Source: Desmodesmus armatus
Lineage: Eukaryota; Chlorophyta; Chlorophyceae; Sphaeropleales; Scenedesmaceae
NCBI GenBank assembly: GCA_007449985.2
Contig: VIIQ02000139.1
Coordinates: forward strand, 124,001 to 188,000
Length of the DNA: 64,000 bases
Direction of reading: 5' to 3'
Part shown: positions 1 to 11,006 of the stretch, one piece after another
How positions within the stretch are numbered: position 1 is the first letter of the stretch
Layout of the letters: each line of letters opens with the position of its first letter
Program-made: the position numbers and the translations under genes
Notes under the pieces: model-generated
Seen by the model: only the letters and a program-made list of their open reading frames with translations
Told to the model about the DNA's origin: nothing
Databases searched by the model: none

Positions 1-94
1 TGCGCTCTTACTGTTGCAGCCAGCGCGCCGGGCAGCTCCCGGCAGCGCTGCTTTGCGGCTGTTCCTGCAACCACTGCTGCACCAGCAGCAGTAC

Positions 95-1902
95 TCAGAA
101 GGACGCGACGCCTGCGATCGGGCCCCGGATGCGGCGTGCCAGCTGCATGTCCTTCGGCACTGCAGCAGTGGCACAACACAGCACAGCACAGCAGCGCAGC
201 GCAGCAGTGCGCAAGATGCAGTGTGTCAGCATGCAGCAGCGCGCTGGTGCGGAGGAGAAATCCTGTGCACAAAAACGTGCACCCCCATGCGCATGCATCA
301 TGAGGCCAAAACTGCAACGTGGAAAGCTGCTCGTGCCAAGGGGTGCCTGCCCAACCATCCCTGCACGCCGCACATCCACCCTCAAACCCCTGCTGCAGCA
401 TGCACTATTGAGGCGCTTTGCCACTGCAGGCCCACTGCCACTGCGCGCGCTGCTGCACAGGCATGTAACCACAAGGTATAAGCATGCAACAAGCCCAAAC
501 AGGCAAAGCGCATAGCCCAGCACGTGCACTCACTGATGGTCACACGCTTGGCATGGATAGCACACAGGTTGCAGTCCTCAAATAGGTGTACCGCAAAGTC
601 CTCTGTAGCCTGCGCACACCACACACCACAACACCACAGCCCTGGCGTGAACAGCAGGTGGACGTACGCTCATTGGCTCATTGTGCAAGCATGCTGCAGT
701 GCTGCGCAGCTGATGTGCAGGTGCATGGGGCTGGGGACAGCAGCGCACCGAGCGGAAAGCTGAGCAGGACGTCCGCGACATGCATCAGCTATCAATACAG
801 GCAATCCAGCCAACCTGACAAGATAAGGTGCACGTGATATGCGGATGCATGCAGCACCAGTGGCGTTGCCAGCGTAGAAGCACGGGGGCAAAGCATGTTG
901 GCAGGAGGCTCGCGCTGCCGTGCACTGCAGTCCTATGCTGTCTGCTGCTGGGCGCGCTGCTGTCTAGTCACTGCCAGAGAGCTTGCTGTGCTGGCAGTGT
1001 AGCAGTGCGCACCTCCTGCAGGGCCAGCAGCGCCTCAGCTGTCCAGCGGAAGGGCTCGGGAGTGACCTGGTTGCCAATCTCACGCACCTGCGCAGCGAGA
1101 GCAGCAGGCACGCAGAACAGCAGACGACACGGCTCACCAACACGCCTGTACACAACAATGTGTTGCTGTACGTAGAGACCAAAACGGTGCCAGGCATGTG
1201 CTGCTGCAGGTCATGCCGTGGCACAGCATGCCATCGAGATGTCAGCTCCACTGCAGGACGCGCCCCTTGGGGTACTGTAAGCGCCCTTGGCTGTCTATGT
1301 ACGCTGTTTGTGTGTGCGCAGTAGGGCGGCAGCGTGCTGCAAGTGGGCTGTGTCCTGTCCTACCCTGCTCACCAGGCGCGCAAAGGGCAGCTTGCGTATC
1401 AGAAGGTCTGTGCTTTTCTGATACTTGCGAATCTCCAGCAGCGCGCGCGTGCCCGGCCGGTAGCGCTTCTTTTCTGCAAGACAGCCAGCAAGGTTGAAAT
1501 CTCAGGCACCCCAGCTTGTGCTGACACATGCACCTTCTGCGCTGCCATCGCGCCTTTGCTGCTGATGGTGGTGGCCACCAAATATGGGTGTGCTTTGCAG
1601 GCGCAGCCCCACAATGCAGCAGGCCAGCCTGCTTCATGCTGCTGTTGGTGACTGTGTGGGACGGTGCTGTGATCTGACACGTGCCAACTTACTCCGTTCT
1701 GTTTGAGGGGGTGCTGGCTGCCTCCTGGCAGGGGTGGGGGCCTGCTGCCTGCGTGCTGCAACAGGCGTGCTGGGTGCCTTCCCTTTACGTGCTGGCTGCA
1801 GGAGACAATCCAGGAAAGGGTCAGACCATGTCAGTGTTGAAGCATGACCCCCTCAGGCCCTGGAGGAGTACGCACAGTTGGTTTGGCCTTGGTCCTGCCC
1901 AT
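95..1902 (-). CDS. CENH3: Centromeric histone H3 (CenH3/CENP-A), six exons
   Basis: Six exons (1902-1876, 1795-1693, 1473-1373, 1087-1013, 609-534, 159-95) join through GT..AG introns in one frame, giving 148 residues. The start MGRTK mimics the MARTK of histone H3. A Pro/Arg-rich tail leads to [19 protein letters not shown] and [11 protein letters not shown] (alpha-N), then [20 protein letters not shown] and [28 protein letters not shown] and [12 protein letters not shown]. Loop 1 is one residue longer than in canonical H3, RWTAEAL is the plant CenH3 signature, and the C-terminal tail is extended; together these separate it from replication H3. The family replaces H3 in centromeric nucleosomes and seeds the kinetochore. 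The first exon is only 27 bases, so its start is the least certain part. No tandem boundary repeats or frame breaks are seen. Confidence 0.92.
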
Positions 1903-2614
1903 CCTACTGTTGCTGTTCTACAGGTTGTTGTTGAGTCGACGCAAGGCCACGTGACATGAGGGTCGTGACCCAGAGCTCAGAAACAATTATCAACACCAGA
2001 TGATCGCTGCGCCTGCGTGGGCCAGTGAAGGAGCTCGCAACAACATGTCGTCCAAGGTGCTTGCTGCGAGCTGGATCGCTTGCCCTGGTGCTTGAGGCTG
2101 ATCAACAACCGATTCAAAAGCGCTCGCAAGAAATGCAGCTGCAATCATCCCCACTTGAAGTTCAATCAAAACTGCTAAACGGTCACTTTCAAATACAGCA
2201 CATTTAGGGTGCTCGTTAGCCCTTGCAGATTGATTCAAGGCATTTAAAGCGCTCTCCTCACGTGTTGACCTTTCTCGGGATCAAGACCCCTGATCACCTC
2301 TGCTGCCCTTGTTTACCCCCCCCCCCTTCCACACTACCCTCTCAAGTGAAGCCAGAGCGTGTCGTGATGCCCTCGCTCTCACCAAACCATCACAATCGTT
2401 CTGTGTGATCAAGCTGCTGCTTCGACATCGCCCCATGCTGTTGCACAGCACAACAGCAGCAGTACGCCCACGATTGTGTGCATGCACCACCACCGCGGTG
2501 CCCAAACCGCTCGCAGCAGGCCGCATACTACGCTCTAGGAGGCAGAAGCTCAAGTGCAAGGCTCATCTCAGTGATCCACTAGCTAGCACTGCTGTCAGTC
2601 AACTTACTGCGCAC
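1903..2614. promoter_or_regulatory. Divergent intergenic region, CenH3 / ZIP
   Basis: About 710 bases separate the divergent start codons of the CenH3 gene and the ZIP transporter, so both promoters should lie here. I see no convincing TATA box and no open frame with family resemblance. The ZIP start is taken as the in-frame ATG at 2615; the open frame runs further upstream, so an earlier start is possible. Confidence 0.4.
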
Positions 2615-5612
2615 ATGGGTGACACCCACCAGCACCATCTGCAGGGCCAGGCTGGCGGGGATGCAGGCTGGCCCAGCCTACTGCTCACGTGCTCCCTGCT
2701 GTTCCTCTCGGCATATGGATGCGGCATGCTGCCACGGTGGCTTCCCAGTCAGCAGCGCATCACCTCCGCTGTAAGCAGCTGGCGTGATCAGTCCCCTAAT
2801 TTGTGCAGCTGTACCGCTGCCATGCATCCGGGTGCATGTTGTATGCATGCACCACCAGCCATGTGCGACAATGAGCTAGGCTGCTGCTGCTGCTCCTGTA
2901 GTATGCTACTACAGCCCTAGCAAAAGCAGCGACCAACCACTGTAGACGGCATTTGTGCATTCTGTGGTGAAGGCATGCGTGGTCTGACTCATTCAATCTG
3001 TCTGCCAGGCTGGCAGGTAGTCATGCACCACCTGTGAAGGGGTACTCAAGGTCATGCAGTTGTTCCTGACGCATGCTGCACGTGCCCTGTGCTGGACTGC
3101 TGCATTCCTGCAGGTCACAGCCGTGGGTGCTGGCTTGCTGCTGGGCAGCGCCTTGTGCATCATCCTGCCGGAGGGATTTGAGGCAGCAATGCAGGTACTT
3201 GCAGTGCTGCAGCAGCAGTTGCGCAACCGATAGCGTCTCCATGGCACCACTAGCAGCAGTAGCGGCCTGATGAGTTTTTGACAGGCTGTGCAGGGCTGTG
3301 TGCATTTTACCAATGTCTGCCATGCGCCCACCTGCCAGCTGACAGGCCACAACGCTGGTGGTGACCACAGCACGGCACCCTCCTTGCACCCAAAAGCAGC
3401 ACCACAGCGCAGCGCCCTGATCTGCAAGTGTCACTTTCCTATGTGACTTTCCTACTTGTGCAGGGCAGGTGCTTAGTACCTAGGCCAGTATCCCTCCGAG
3501 GGGTACTGCATTCCTAGCGTACAACCAGCTCGCGCTCGCATGACATTGCAGAAGTGTGCGCACCAAGATCCTGCGACCAGCAGTAGACAGCTGCGGCTGC
3601 TTCAGCTCTGAGTGAACTGCGTCGTCCCTCTGCCTGCGATGTCGTGCGCAGGGCGAGTCCCACCCCCCAGGCTGGGCCATCTCCGCCACTCTGCTGTCAG
3701 GCTTCTGGGTCATGCTGCTGCTGGACTCCCTCTCACACTGGCTGCCAGGCGCAGCAGTGACACACAGCCACACCAGGTGATGAGGATGGATGTGGTTATG
3801 TTATTGTCTGTTCTGGCCACTTGGTGCATTCCTGGCACACATAGAGGGGCAGCCCTCTGGTGCTCTTGCCCTCATACCTTGGAATTAGTCATCAGTTGAA
3901 CCAACGTTACTCCGCCGCTGCATGGTCAACGTGTGCATCCCCTCCCTCTGCTTGCACATTACCGCTCTGGCAGCTCCTACGCCAGCGATGGCAGCACCAG
4001 CAGCGGCGGCGGCGTGGGCCAGCACCTCTCCCTCAGCGACCCGCAGGACAACGCAGCACCCCATGGCACCTCTCAGGGAGCAAGAGACGCAAAGGCGGTT
4101 GGCTCCCTGCGTGTTGCGCGGCGAGGGCTGGCAGACAGCACCCCCAGTGACGAGCACACAGTGCTACTCACTGACTATGCCGCCCAGCAGCAGCAGCAGC
4201 AGCAGCAGCAGTTGGCCAGCAGGCGTCCAGGCGGCAGCAGCCCCATAAAGCGAGCAGGGGCAGCACGGCCCGCAAGCCTGCCGTCTCCGGGCCACTCACC
4301 GGCCACATCATCAGGGGTGTGACAGCTGCTGTGCCAGGGGCCACCGCAGTGGGCCCTGCCTCTTCAGGAGGGGTGGGCACGGCAGAATCTTCGATGGGTC
4401 GGTTATGGAGGGGAACAGAGAGGGGCAGCACAGCTGGCGGCAGTAGCAGCAGCAGCAGTGCGGCGACACCCGCAGCTGGGGCTGGTAATGCTGCTGCTGC
4501 TGCGCAGGGAGTGGGGCCGGGCAGTGGTGGCAGCAGTGGTGGCGGCAGTGCCCAGCAGCAGGCACCTGCTGCTGGGGTGGGTTTTGATGGTGTTAGCCAG
4601 AGGGGAGCAGCAGCTTTCAGGGAGCAGCATAATGCAGCAGCTGGTGAAGTCAAAGGGCAGGGGCAGGAGGGGCTGCAGGGCCGTGGTGGCGGCTGTGGCT
4701 TGCGGACCCTACACACCACGCTCTGCTAGGCTTGCTGGTGCATTCAGGTAGGCCAAGATTTGCTCTGTTGCCGTCTTGAGCATTGGTTTGTTGCATTCAG
4801 CATGTGGTGTATACATGCCGCCCATTGCCTGGGTGTTGAATGCAGCAGGGGGCAGGGGTGCCACTGCACTGGCAGCTGCTTTAGGCCAACCAGCCACGCG
4901 CACTCGGGTTGGGGTGTCCCATCCACATCACAGTGCGAGCTTGAGTTGTCACCGTTTTCTTTCAGTGATTTTCACGATATTCCTGGACCCAATTCCTAAC
5001 AACACAAGGAGACGCTGCTACTAAGTGCTTTCTCCTGCTGTCTGCTGTTTCTGTTGCCACTGCTGCTGCTGCTGCTGCTGGCCCACCGTGTCCTGCCCCT
5101 TGGTTGGCGCACTGGCATTGCCCCAAATGCCTGCAGTGTCTGACGGACTGGCTGTAGGTGCTGCCAGCCTGTCCACCGTCCCAGAAATCAGCCTTGGGGT
5201 GACAGCAGCAATGGTCGTACACAAGGGCCCTGTCGCTGTCGGCTTGGCAACCTTCCTGCAGAGCGCCTCATGGACCCCAGCACAGGTCCACAAGGGTTTG
5301 CTGCTTTTTGCTGCTGCTTCACCCCTTGCTGCTGTCCTTACGTATGGTCTGCTGTCTGCTGTGCCTGGCATAACTGACAACATACCGCTAGTTGTGCTGT
5401 TCAGTGGTGGGACGGTACTGTATGCTGCAACGGTGCATATCTTGCCGTCAGCGATGCATGCAGGACCTGTTAGCAAGGATCACGAGCATGCAGGCAGGCC
5501 ACATGATGGTGGCACCTCTGGCCGCTTGCAGCTGCTGTTGGTGTCACTTGGTATGTTGTTGCCGCTGGTGCTGAGTGCGGCATTTGGTCATGGGCATCAT
5601 CACCACCATTGA
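2615..5612 (+). CDS. ZIP-family zinc transporter, ZIP9/SLC39A9 type
   Basis: Exons seen: 2615-2770, 3114-3194, 3652-3776, 3974 to about 4318, about 4678-4747, and 5137-5612. In order they give a first membrane segment; VTAVGAGLLLGSALCIILPE, which matches the second ZIP9 segment; WAISATLLSGFWVMLLLDSL; a long Ser/Gly/Gln-rich loop with a polyQ run; ALLGLLVHSVSDGLAVGAAS, carrying the metal-site HxxxDG; and VVHKGPVAVGL, carrying the HKxPxA motif of the next helix. The C-terminus is VLYAATVHILPSA, then a hydrophobic helix, and it ends in a His cluster. ZIP9 proteins move zinc into the cytosol, often from Golgi or at the plasma membrane; location here is inferred. The joint between exon 4 and the short exon 5 (about 4318-4678) is unresolved: low-complexity coding-like sequence lies between them in another frame. 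Confidence 0.88.
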
Positions 5613-5835
5613 GCGTCCAATGCATCATGTTCTGGCGTTGCTGTTGCCTGGTCAACTGAAATTTGGCAGTTGCGAAATGACATAGCTGGCAATCTCGCAT
5701 GTCCAGCCCAGTAGGAAGGGTTGCTTGAGTGTCCTCATTGCGTTTTACTCAGTGCTGAAGGCGCATGCTACAGCCTGGATCTCGGCGTTGGTTGTGATTT
5801 TTTGTGCACCGCATCCGATCAGCCAATCAAGGTGC

Positions 5836-5840
5836 TGTAA
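5836..5840 (+). terminator. TGTAA polyadenylation signal, ZIP gene (candidate)
   Basis: TGTAA, the usual chlorophyte polyadenylation signal, lies about 220 bases after the ZIP stop and 50 bases before the next start codon. This implies very closely packed head-to-tail genes. Confidence 0.4.
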
Positions 5841-5889
5841 AGTACCGTCATTGGAACATTTTCATCATATAAGACAGGGTTTCAGTGCG

Positions 5890-7607
5890 ATGCAGTCGCC
5901 AAGTTGCTCTCGGTGTTGCATTTCCGATATGAACACCGACATGCTCCGTTCAGCATCCACACAGCGCCTGCTCTGCCGTCCCCGGCACAGAGCGTTCGGT
6001 AGCGCACGAGTGCCCCCGCTGACGCGTCCCAGCTGCAGGAAAGTGCCCCAGCACCCAGCAGCAGTAGCTGCGCCAGATCGTGCCCCAGATGCCGAGCAGG
6101 CACCCCAGCAGCAGCCAGAGATCGCAGCTGCGCAGCAGCCGGAGGTTTCTGCAGTGCCTGAAGCAGTGGAAGCAGCAGCAGCAGTGGAAGCAGCGGCAGC
6201 ACCAGCCTATGATGTGCCAAGGTTGGCAACTCTGCCACTGCAGGCCATAATCAATACGAAGGTGTGCTAATGGGGAGGGGGGGTGCAGGCAGAGAGGGTT
6301 CTCTGGAGTAAAACAGAGCGACACAAGGGTGGGGCAAACTGAGGGGCAGGGGGAAAGACGAGTGGATAAGAGCACGCCTGAACGTTCGGGGCGAGGTGAT
6401 GCACCCTTGTGCATTCTTGTGTGTGCACTCAAGCTACAGCAGCAGCAATGCAGCACATGCCTTGACTTTCAATGTTTGACGCGTGCATCAGCAATGCTAC
6501 ATTGTCTCCCAGAAACATCAGCACATGCACGTCCTGAGCCCCCCCCCCCTCTCCCCCCCCCCCCCTTCTCTCAGGGCTACGTGTCCCCTGAAGTGGTGCT
6601 CGACACAGCATACATACGCCCTGAACTGAAATGCATACGCACCCCCTACCCCCCCCCCCCACTCCCGCAGGGCTACGTGTCCCCTGAGGTGGCGCCCGAC
6701 ACAGCTGCAGCCGTGTTTGCGGTGTACGACCAGAAGCAGAAGCTGCAGTACATTGGGTTCAGCAAGGAGCTGCGGTCCAGCCTCAGGGTGGTGCTGGGCA
6801 GGAGGCCTGACAAGGCCTTCTACTACAAGTGAGCTGGGTGTGTAGACACAGGGAGTGCATCCAGCCAATGCAACAACCATCTAAGGATGTGACATTCCGA
6901 AGTTGGGTATAAGTGCGTGGGGGCGCACAGTGAAAACGTATTCAATCACCAATATAAAAAAGGAAATCTTTCACCTGATCAGCTTGCCTCCAGTCTCTCC
7001 AGCACCCTCCAGCTGGCTGTGCGAAGACAAGTATATGCCATCATGGCAGTCAGGTCACCCTTTGTTATGTAAAGGGTGTGACGCCATGTTCACGCGCGCA
7101 TGTGTGGGTGGGTGGGTGGGTGGGTGGGGTGGGGGGTGGGGGTGGGGAGCCAGAAGCAGGGTCAGCAGGAAGCGTGGGGTGTGTGTGTGTGTGCTGGGAG
7201 CAGCCAGGCAGCCAGACGGTCAGCCAGCAGCACGCCCAGCCAGTCAGGCAGCACAGGGGCAGCAGGCCTGATCATATCCAGCAGGCGGCGGAACATGTCG
7301 AGCAGCAGTCAGCCAAGCAAGCTCTTTCAGGATTGCTGCCATGGTGTGTTGTGATGGGGGGATGTTACATGGCCAGCGTTTTACCAGCGGTTGTGATTAT
7401 CTAGGCCATTGCTCTTGCTTCATGGTGACTGCTGCTGGTGGTGCTGCTGCCGTTGGTATCGTGCTGTCACTGTTGGTGCCCCTCCCCACCCCCGGAAACG
7501 CACCATGTTGGTGAAGCTGAGTGAGGGCCGCCAGGACACCATGCTGGCCACCTCGACACTCCAGGGTTCTTGTGTGCTCTTGTGTATGCCGCTGACTGCT
7601 GCCGTTG

Positions 7608-7650
<43 letters not shown>

Positions 7651-8100
7651 TGTCGGTTGCACTGCCCCCCCCCCCCCCCCCGTCCCGTCCCGGCGCTGCC
7701 ACTGCAACACACCAGGTCTGTGCAGCTGCATCAGGTCAACCAGGGATCCAAGTGGGCCACCTCCACACTCTAGTGTTCTTGTGTAGGGTGCTGACTGTAG
7801 CTGCTGCTGCTGCCATGTTTCACTGCTGCTGTGCTCCCCCCCCCTCGCCCCCATGCCGTCGCTCCCCCTGCATCACCCCAGGTCAGTGCAGCTGCCTGAT
7901 GTCAACCAGGACACCATGTTGGCCATCCGCCAGGCCTGGTTCGACGAGTGCGGGGCGCCACCATCCGGCAACAAGCTAGCGCTGGAGCGCAAGGCATGGC
8001 AGGTGGGCAAGCTAGGAGGGCCGAGTGAGCTGATTGATGTCTTCCATAGAAGTTGATCGGGCGGAGGGGGGGGGTGCTGATTGACAGTGCAGCTGAGCCC

Positions 8101-8139
<39 letters not shown>

Positions 8140-11006
8140 TCTCCTGGGGACGGGAGGGAGAGCAGGAGGGGAAGGAGGACCAGGGGCAGCAGGGGGGGGA
8201 GGCGTTTTGGAGCAGGCAGACAGCTACAATTATTGACGGTGCTGGCAGCCATGCAGCTGCTGTCTTCAAGCTTCCTGGGCTGTTCATCCTGGGCCGCTGC
8301 TGCACGTGGTGGGCACAGCAGCTGCCCTTGCCTGGCTGCAGCCAAGCACACGTACAGATGCCGCTAGACCCGGACCATGTCTTCCCACGTGTGCAGCTAG
8401 ATGGTCAGCCAGCTAGCCCAGCTAGCCAGTCATCATCAGGGAAAGCAGGGGAAGTGCATCTGGCTGGGCCGTCGGATGAGCGGTAGGGCTGGCGCATGCT
8501 GATGGTGTGCCCCTGCTGTTGAACAGGGCTGCAAAGGTGTCTTACAAGGGATGTTTTTTGTTGGCCTGCTGTGAACCGGGGTGTGGCACACAACACGTTG
8601 CCGGATGCTGCGTCATGTGCGCATCGACTTGGCCACCACTTCTGAACGGGTGGTCTGACTCAGTCTGTCCGAAGTAACTGTATAGCCATGTCCTTTGATG
8701 CAACAACAGGTACATCAAAATCCCTATGATCACTGCGTGGAGTCGCTTCCTGTGTGCATTCGCTAAGCTGCGCTGCACCGTGCTGTGCTGTGCTATGTCG
8801 TGTCGTGCTCGTAGTCCGCTGTGGACGCTGGTGCCATCAGTGCGCGTGCCAAGCCTGCTGCTGCTGCTGAGAAGGCCAAGGAGCTGCAGGGCATGCTGCA
8901 GCAGAGGGGCTGCAAGGAGGAGTTTGTGCCAGACCCCGACCTACTGCTCAACGGCCAGGTGGGTTGGATTGTGTGTGTGTGTGGGGGGGGGGGGGCTGCT
9001 GGGTTCTTCGCGCAGTTGGACACTGTCTTGGTGATCAGGCTGCAAGGAGGAGTTTGTGCCAGACCCCGACCTACTGCTCAACGGCCAGGTCGGTTGGATT
9101 GTGTGTGTGTGTGGGGGGGGGGGCTGCTGGGTTCTTCGCGCAGTTGGACACTGTCTTGGTGATCAGGCTGCAAGGAGGAGTTTGTGCCAGACCCCGACCT
9201 GCTGCTCAACGGCCAGGTGGGTCAGGCTGACAAGGCTGAGCCTGAAATTGGGTTGGATGCGGGTATTCGCAAGTGGGGCAGGGATGATACTTGATCATCA
9301 GCCTCTTGAGCCCCTTCAGGCTGCCAGTTGTGCCAGACCCAGAGACAGCCAGCTGTAGGAAGTGACGGGCGTGGCGCCTGCTGGGTTTGATTGCCAGCAG
9401 GGTTTTGTTGCTCTATTCCATGGATCTCCAGGTGTGGCAGGTGGTAAGGCTCAAGGCGTCATAAGGGTTGACAGTTCTGCAGCAGAGCATGGGCTGATTC
9501 GACAAGGGCCCAGTGTCGTGAACGTGAACAGGCTGTGGTTTGCTGGGGCAAGGCAGGTCTCTGCTGTCTTATAGGATGTAGCTCGGCGCTTGCACCCGGC
9601 ATTTATCCGCCAGCCATCTTTCCATGTGGGACTATCACACCCTGGCCGCAACCTCACAGCTGGCTTGTGCTGTTTGCTTGTGCTGGCTGCGGTTTGCTGG
9701 GGCAGGCCAGGGGTTATCTTCTCTGTCTTGACAATGTGTAGCTCGGCGCTTGCATTCGGCAATTCTCCGCCAGCCATCGCTTCCATGTGGGGCGCCCCAT
9801 CGCCAGCCATCGCTTCCATGTGAGCCGGCTCACACATCCCTGCTGCACTGCCATACCTTGCGTTGCTTCTGCTTCTGCTGCTGTTGCACAGGTCGACTTC
9901 CTCACTGGCGCCCCTCAGGAGCAGCAGCAGCAGCCGCAGGTTCAGGCCGACGGCAGCACAGCAGCAGCAGCAGCAGCAGACGGCAGCAGTGGCAGCAGCG
10001 AAGAAAGCAGTGGCAATTTGGTGCGCACGGCAACTGCTGTGGTAGATGGCCAGGCAAAGCAGTTCAAGGTTGAGTATCTGATGAACTATCCAACGAAGGG
10101 GGTCACATGATGGATGTCAAGCTGTCCTTTGACTACATGGACACACAGCACAGGTGCGGCATTGGCCAGGTGGCTCGGGGGTTGGTGTTTTTTTGGGGGG
10201 GCGGGGTGTTGGTGTTTTGGGTTGGGGAGGGAGGGGATTGGCCATCTTGTTGATTGGGCAGGCAAAGCAGTTCGGGGTTGAGTTCCTTATGAACTATGTA
10301 AGGGGGGCCACATGATGGATGTCAGGCTGTCCTTTGACTACATGGACACACAGCACAGGTGTGGCATGGCTGGGTGGCTCAGGGGTTGGTGTGTTGGGGG
10401 GGGGGGCGTCTTGGAATGGGGAGCAGTTTGAGCTGAGGCGGATTTCTCTCTGGGTGTTGTAGCAGGGCTCTGGGGGAGGGGTGGGGGCCCCAGGGGGGGG
10501 GGGTGGATGGCTAGGTGGAGCCGTTCAGGGTTGAGTTTCTGATGAAGTGGCCCACCCAGGGGCCACAAGTTGGACGTCACAACGTAGACCGTCCTGCCAG
10601 GTGTAGCATGAAGCGATACTGTGACCGTTACTGGTACATGGTTTGGGCTGAGCCTGAACACCCGAAGGGAGCCAATGAGGATACATGCGCTGGGAATGCT
10701 GAACTGGATGCAGAGCTATGTCTTTTCTTACATGCGGTGCCGGGCGGCTCACTTTTGTGTATACATCATTCTCAATTTTTTGTGCGTGTTCTTGATTTCA
10801 GGGTGATCGTGGGCAAGTCTTACTACGAGCCTTACGGCATTGCACCCGAGGCTGCGATCGAGGCGTGCCTCGCGTTCATCCTGGCGCAGAAGATGACGCG
10901 CCACAACGAGGGCATGCTGGGAACTGCGGAGTTTCCGGTCAACTACTTCACCGTGTCGGAGTTGGAGCAGTGGTATGACGAAGAGTTTGCTGCGCAGTTC
11001 TTGTAA
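5890..11006 (+). CDS. Plastid-type GIY-YIG-like domain protein
   Basis: Six exons: 5890-6261, 6671-6828, 7882-8002, 8815-8958, 9892-10153, 10802-11006, about 420 residues. Exon 1 is Ser/Arg-rich then Ala/Gln/Pro-rich, like a chloroplast transit peptide. Exon 2 has AVYDQKQKLQYIGFSKELRS followed by RRPDKAFYYK, a GIY-YIG-like core with the first motif degenerate. Later blocks (DTMLAIRQAWFDECGAPP, VDAGAISARAK, FPVNYFTVSELEQWYDEEF) fit a land-plant/algal plastid protein family I recall but cannot name; nuclease activity is not established. Exon 5 is one base short: the G5 run at 10098-10102 must be G6 for the frame to join (TKGGHMMDV, then DTQHR). The stop overlaps a good donor (GTAAGT, 11003-11008), and a short open stretch after an acceptor at 11185 could extend the C-terminus. 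Intron boundaries carry tandem copies of exon ends. Confidence 0.75.
6576..6713. repeat. Acceptor-side duplicate of GIY-YIG gene exon 2
   Basis: The start of exon 2 (GYVSPEVAPDTA, from 6671) has a diverged copy at about 6576-6640 (GYVSPEVVLDTA), each preceded by a C-tract ending in CAG. Only the downstream copy continues into the full exon. Confidence 0.85.
7500..7925. repeat. Three degenerate copies of exon 3 start
   Basis: Segments near 7520-7560, 7725-7770 and 7890-7925 share the pattern of exon 3 (Gln/Val, then CAGGACACCATG and TTGGCCA-like sequence). They alternate with CTG runs and poly-C. Only the last, from 7882, is a usable exon. A (CTG)n run of about 15 units lies at about 7610-7650. 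Confidence 0.65.
8235..8397 (+). pseudogene. MYND-family exon 3 fragment inside intron
   Basis: Read on the plus strand, this stretch gives DGAGSHAAAVFKLPGLFILG, RCCTWWAQQLPLPG and QMPLDPDHVFPRVQ. These are near-identical to the middle of exon 3 of the MYND gene at 12736-16675 (DGAGSHAAAVSMLPGLFILG, MPLDPDHVFPHVQ). It stops abruptly at both ends and lies in an intron of the GIY-YIG-like gene, so it is a duplicated, non-functional piece. Confidence 0.85.
8911..9218. repeat. Three copies of exon 4 end plus donor
   Basis: The end of exon 4 (CKEEFVPDPDLLLNGQ, then GTGGGT) recurs at about 9041-9089 and 9167-9218. Spacers carry GT and G runs and the same GGGTTCTTCGCGCAGTTGG stretch. A weak fourth remnant is near 9320. 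Only the first copy is joined to the full exon. Confidence 0.93.
9580..9822. repeat. Intronic tandem repeat (GCTCGGCGCTTGCA units)
   Basis: Stretches starting GTAGCTCGGCGCTTGCA near 9579 and 9737 repeat with about 160-base spacing. The ends, CGCCAGCCATC followed by TTCCATGTG, recur again at about 9800-9822. The sequence is not recognisably exon-derived. Confidence 0.7.
10045..10600. repeat. Three copies of exon 5 end plus donor
   Basis: The end of exon 5 (QFKVEYLMNYP, then LSFDYMDTQHR and GTGCGG) is followed by copies from about 10260 (QFGVEFLMNY) and from about 10515 (PFRVEFLMKWPTQG). The copies carry different indels, and G-rich spacers separate them. The first copy is contiguous with the functional exon. 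Confidence 0.88.

Noticed and set aside
382..624. Stand-alone small ORF with histone-like residues
   Set aside because: It is exon 5 of the CenH3 gene read into its intron; the joined exons give the full histone.
7420..7854. Gln-rich minus-strand frames over CTG runs
   Set aside because: Pure translation of trinucleotide and poly-C runs in an intron; no conserved content.
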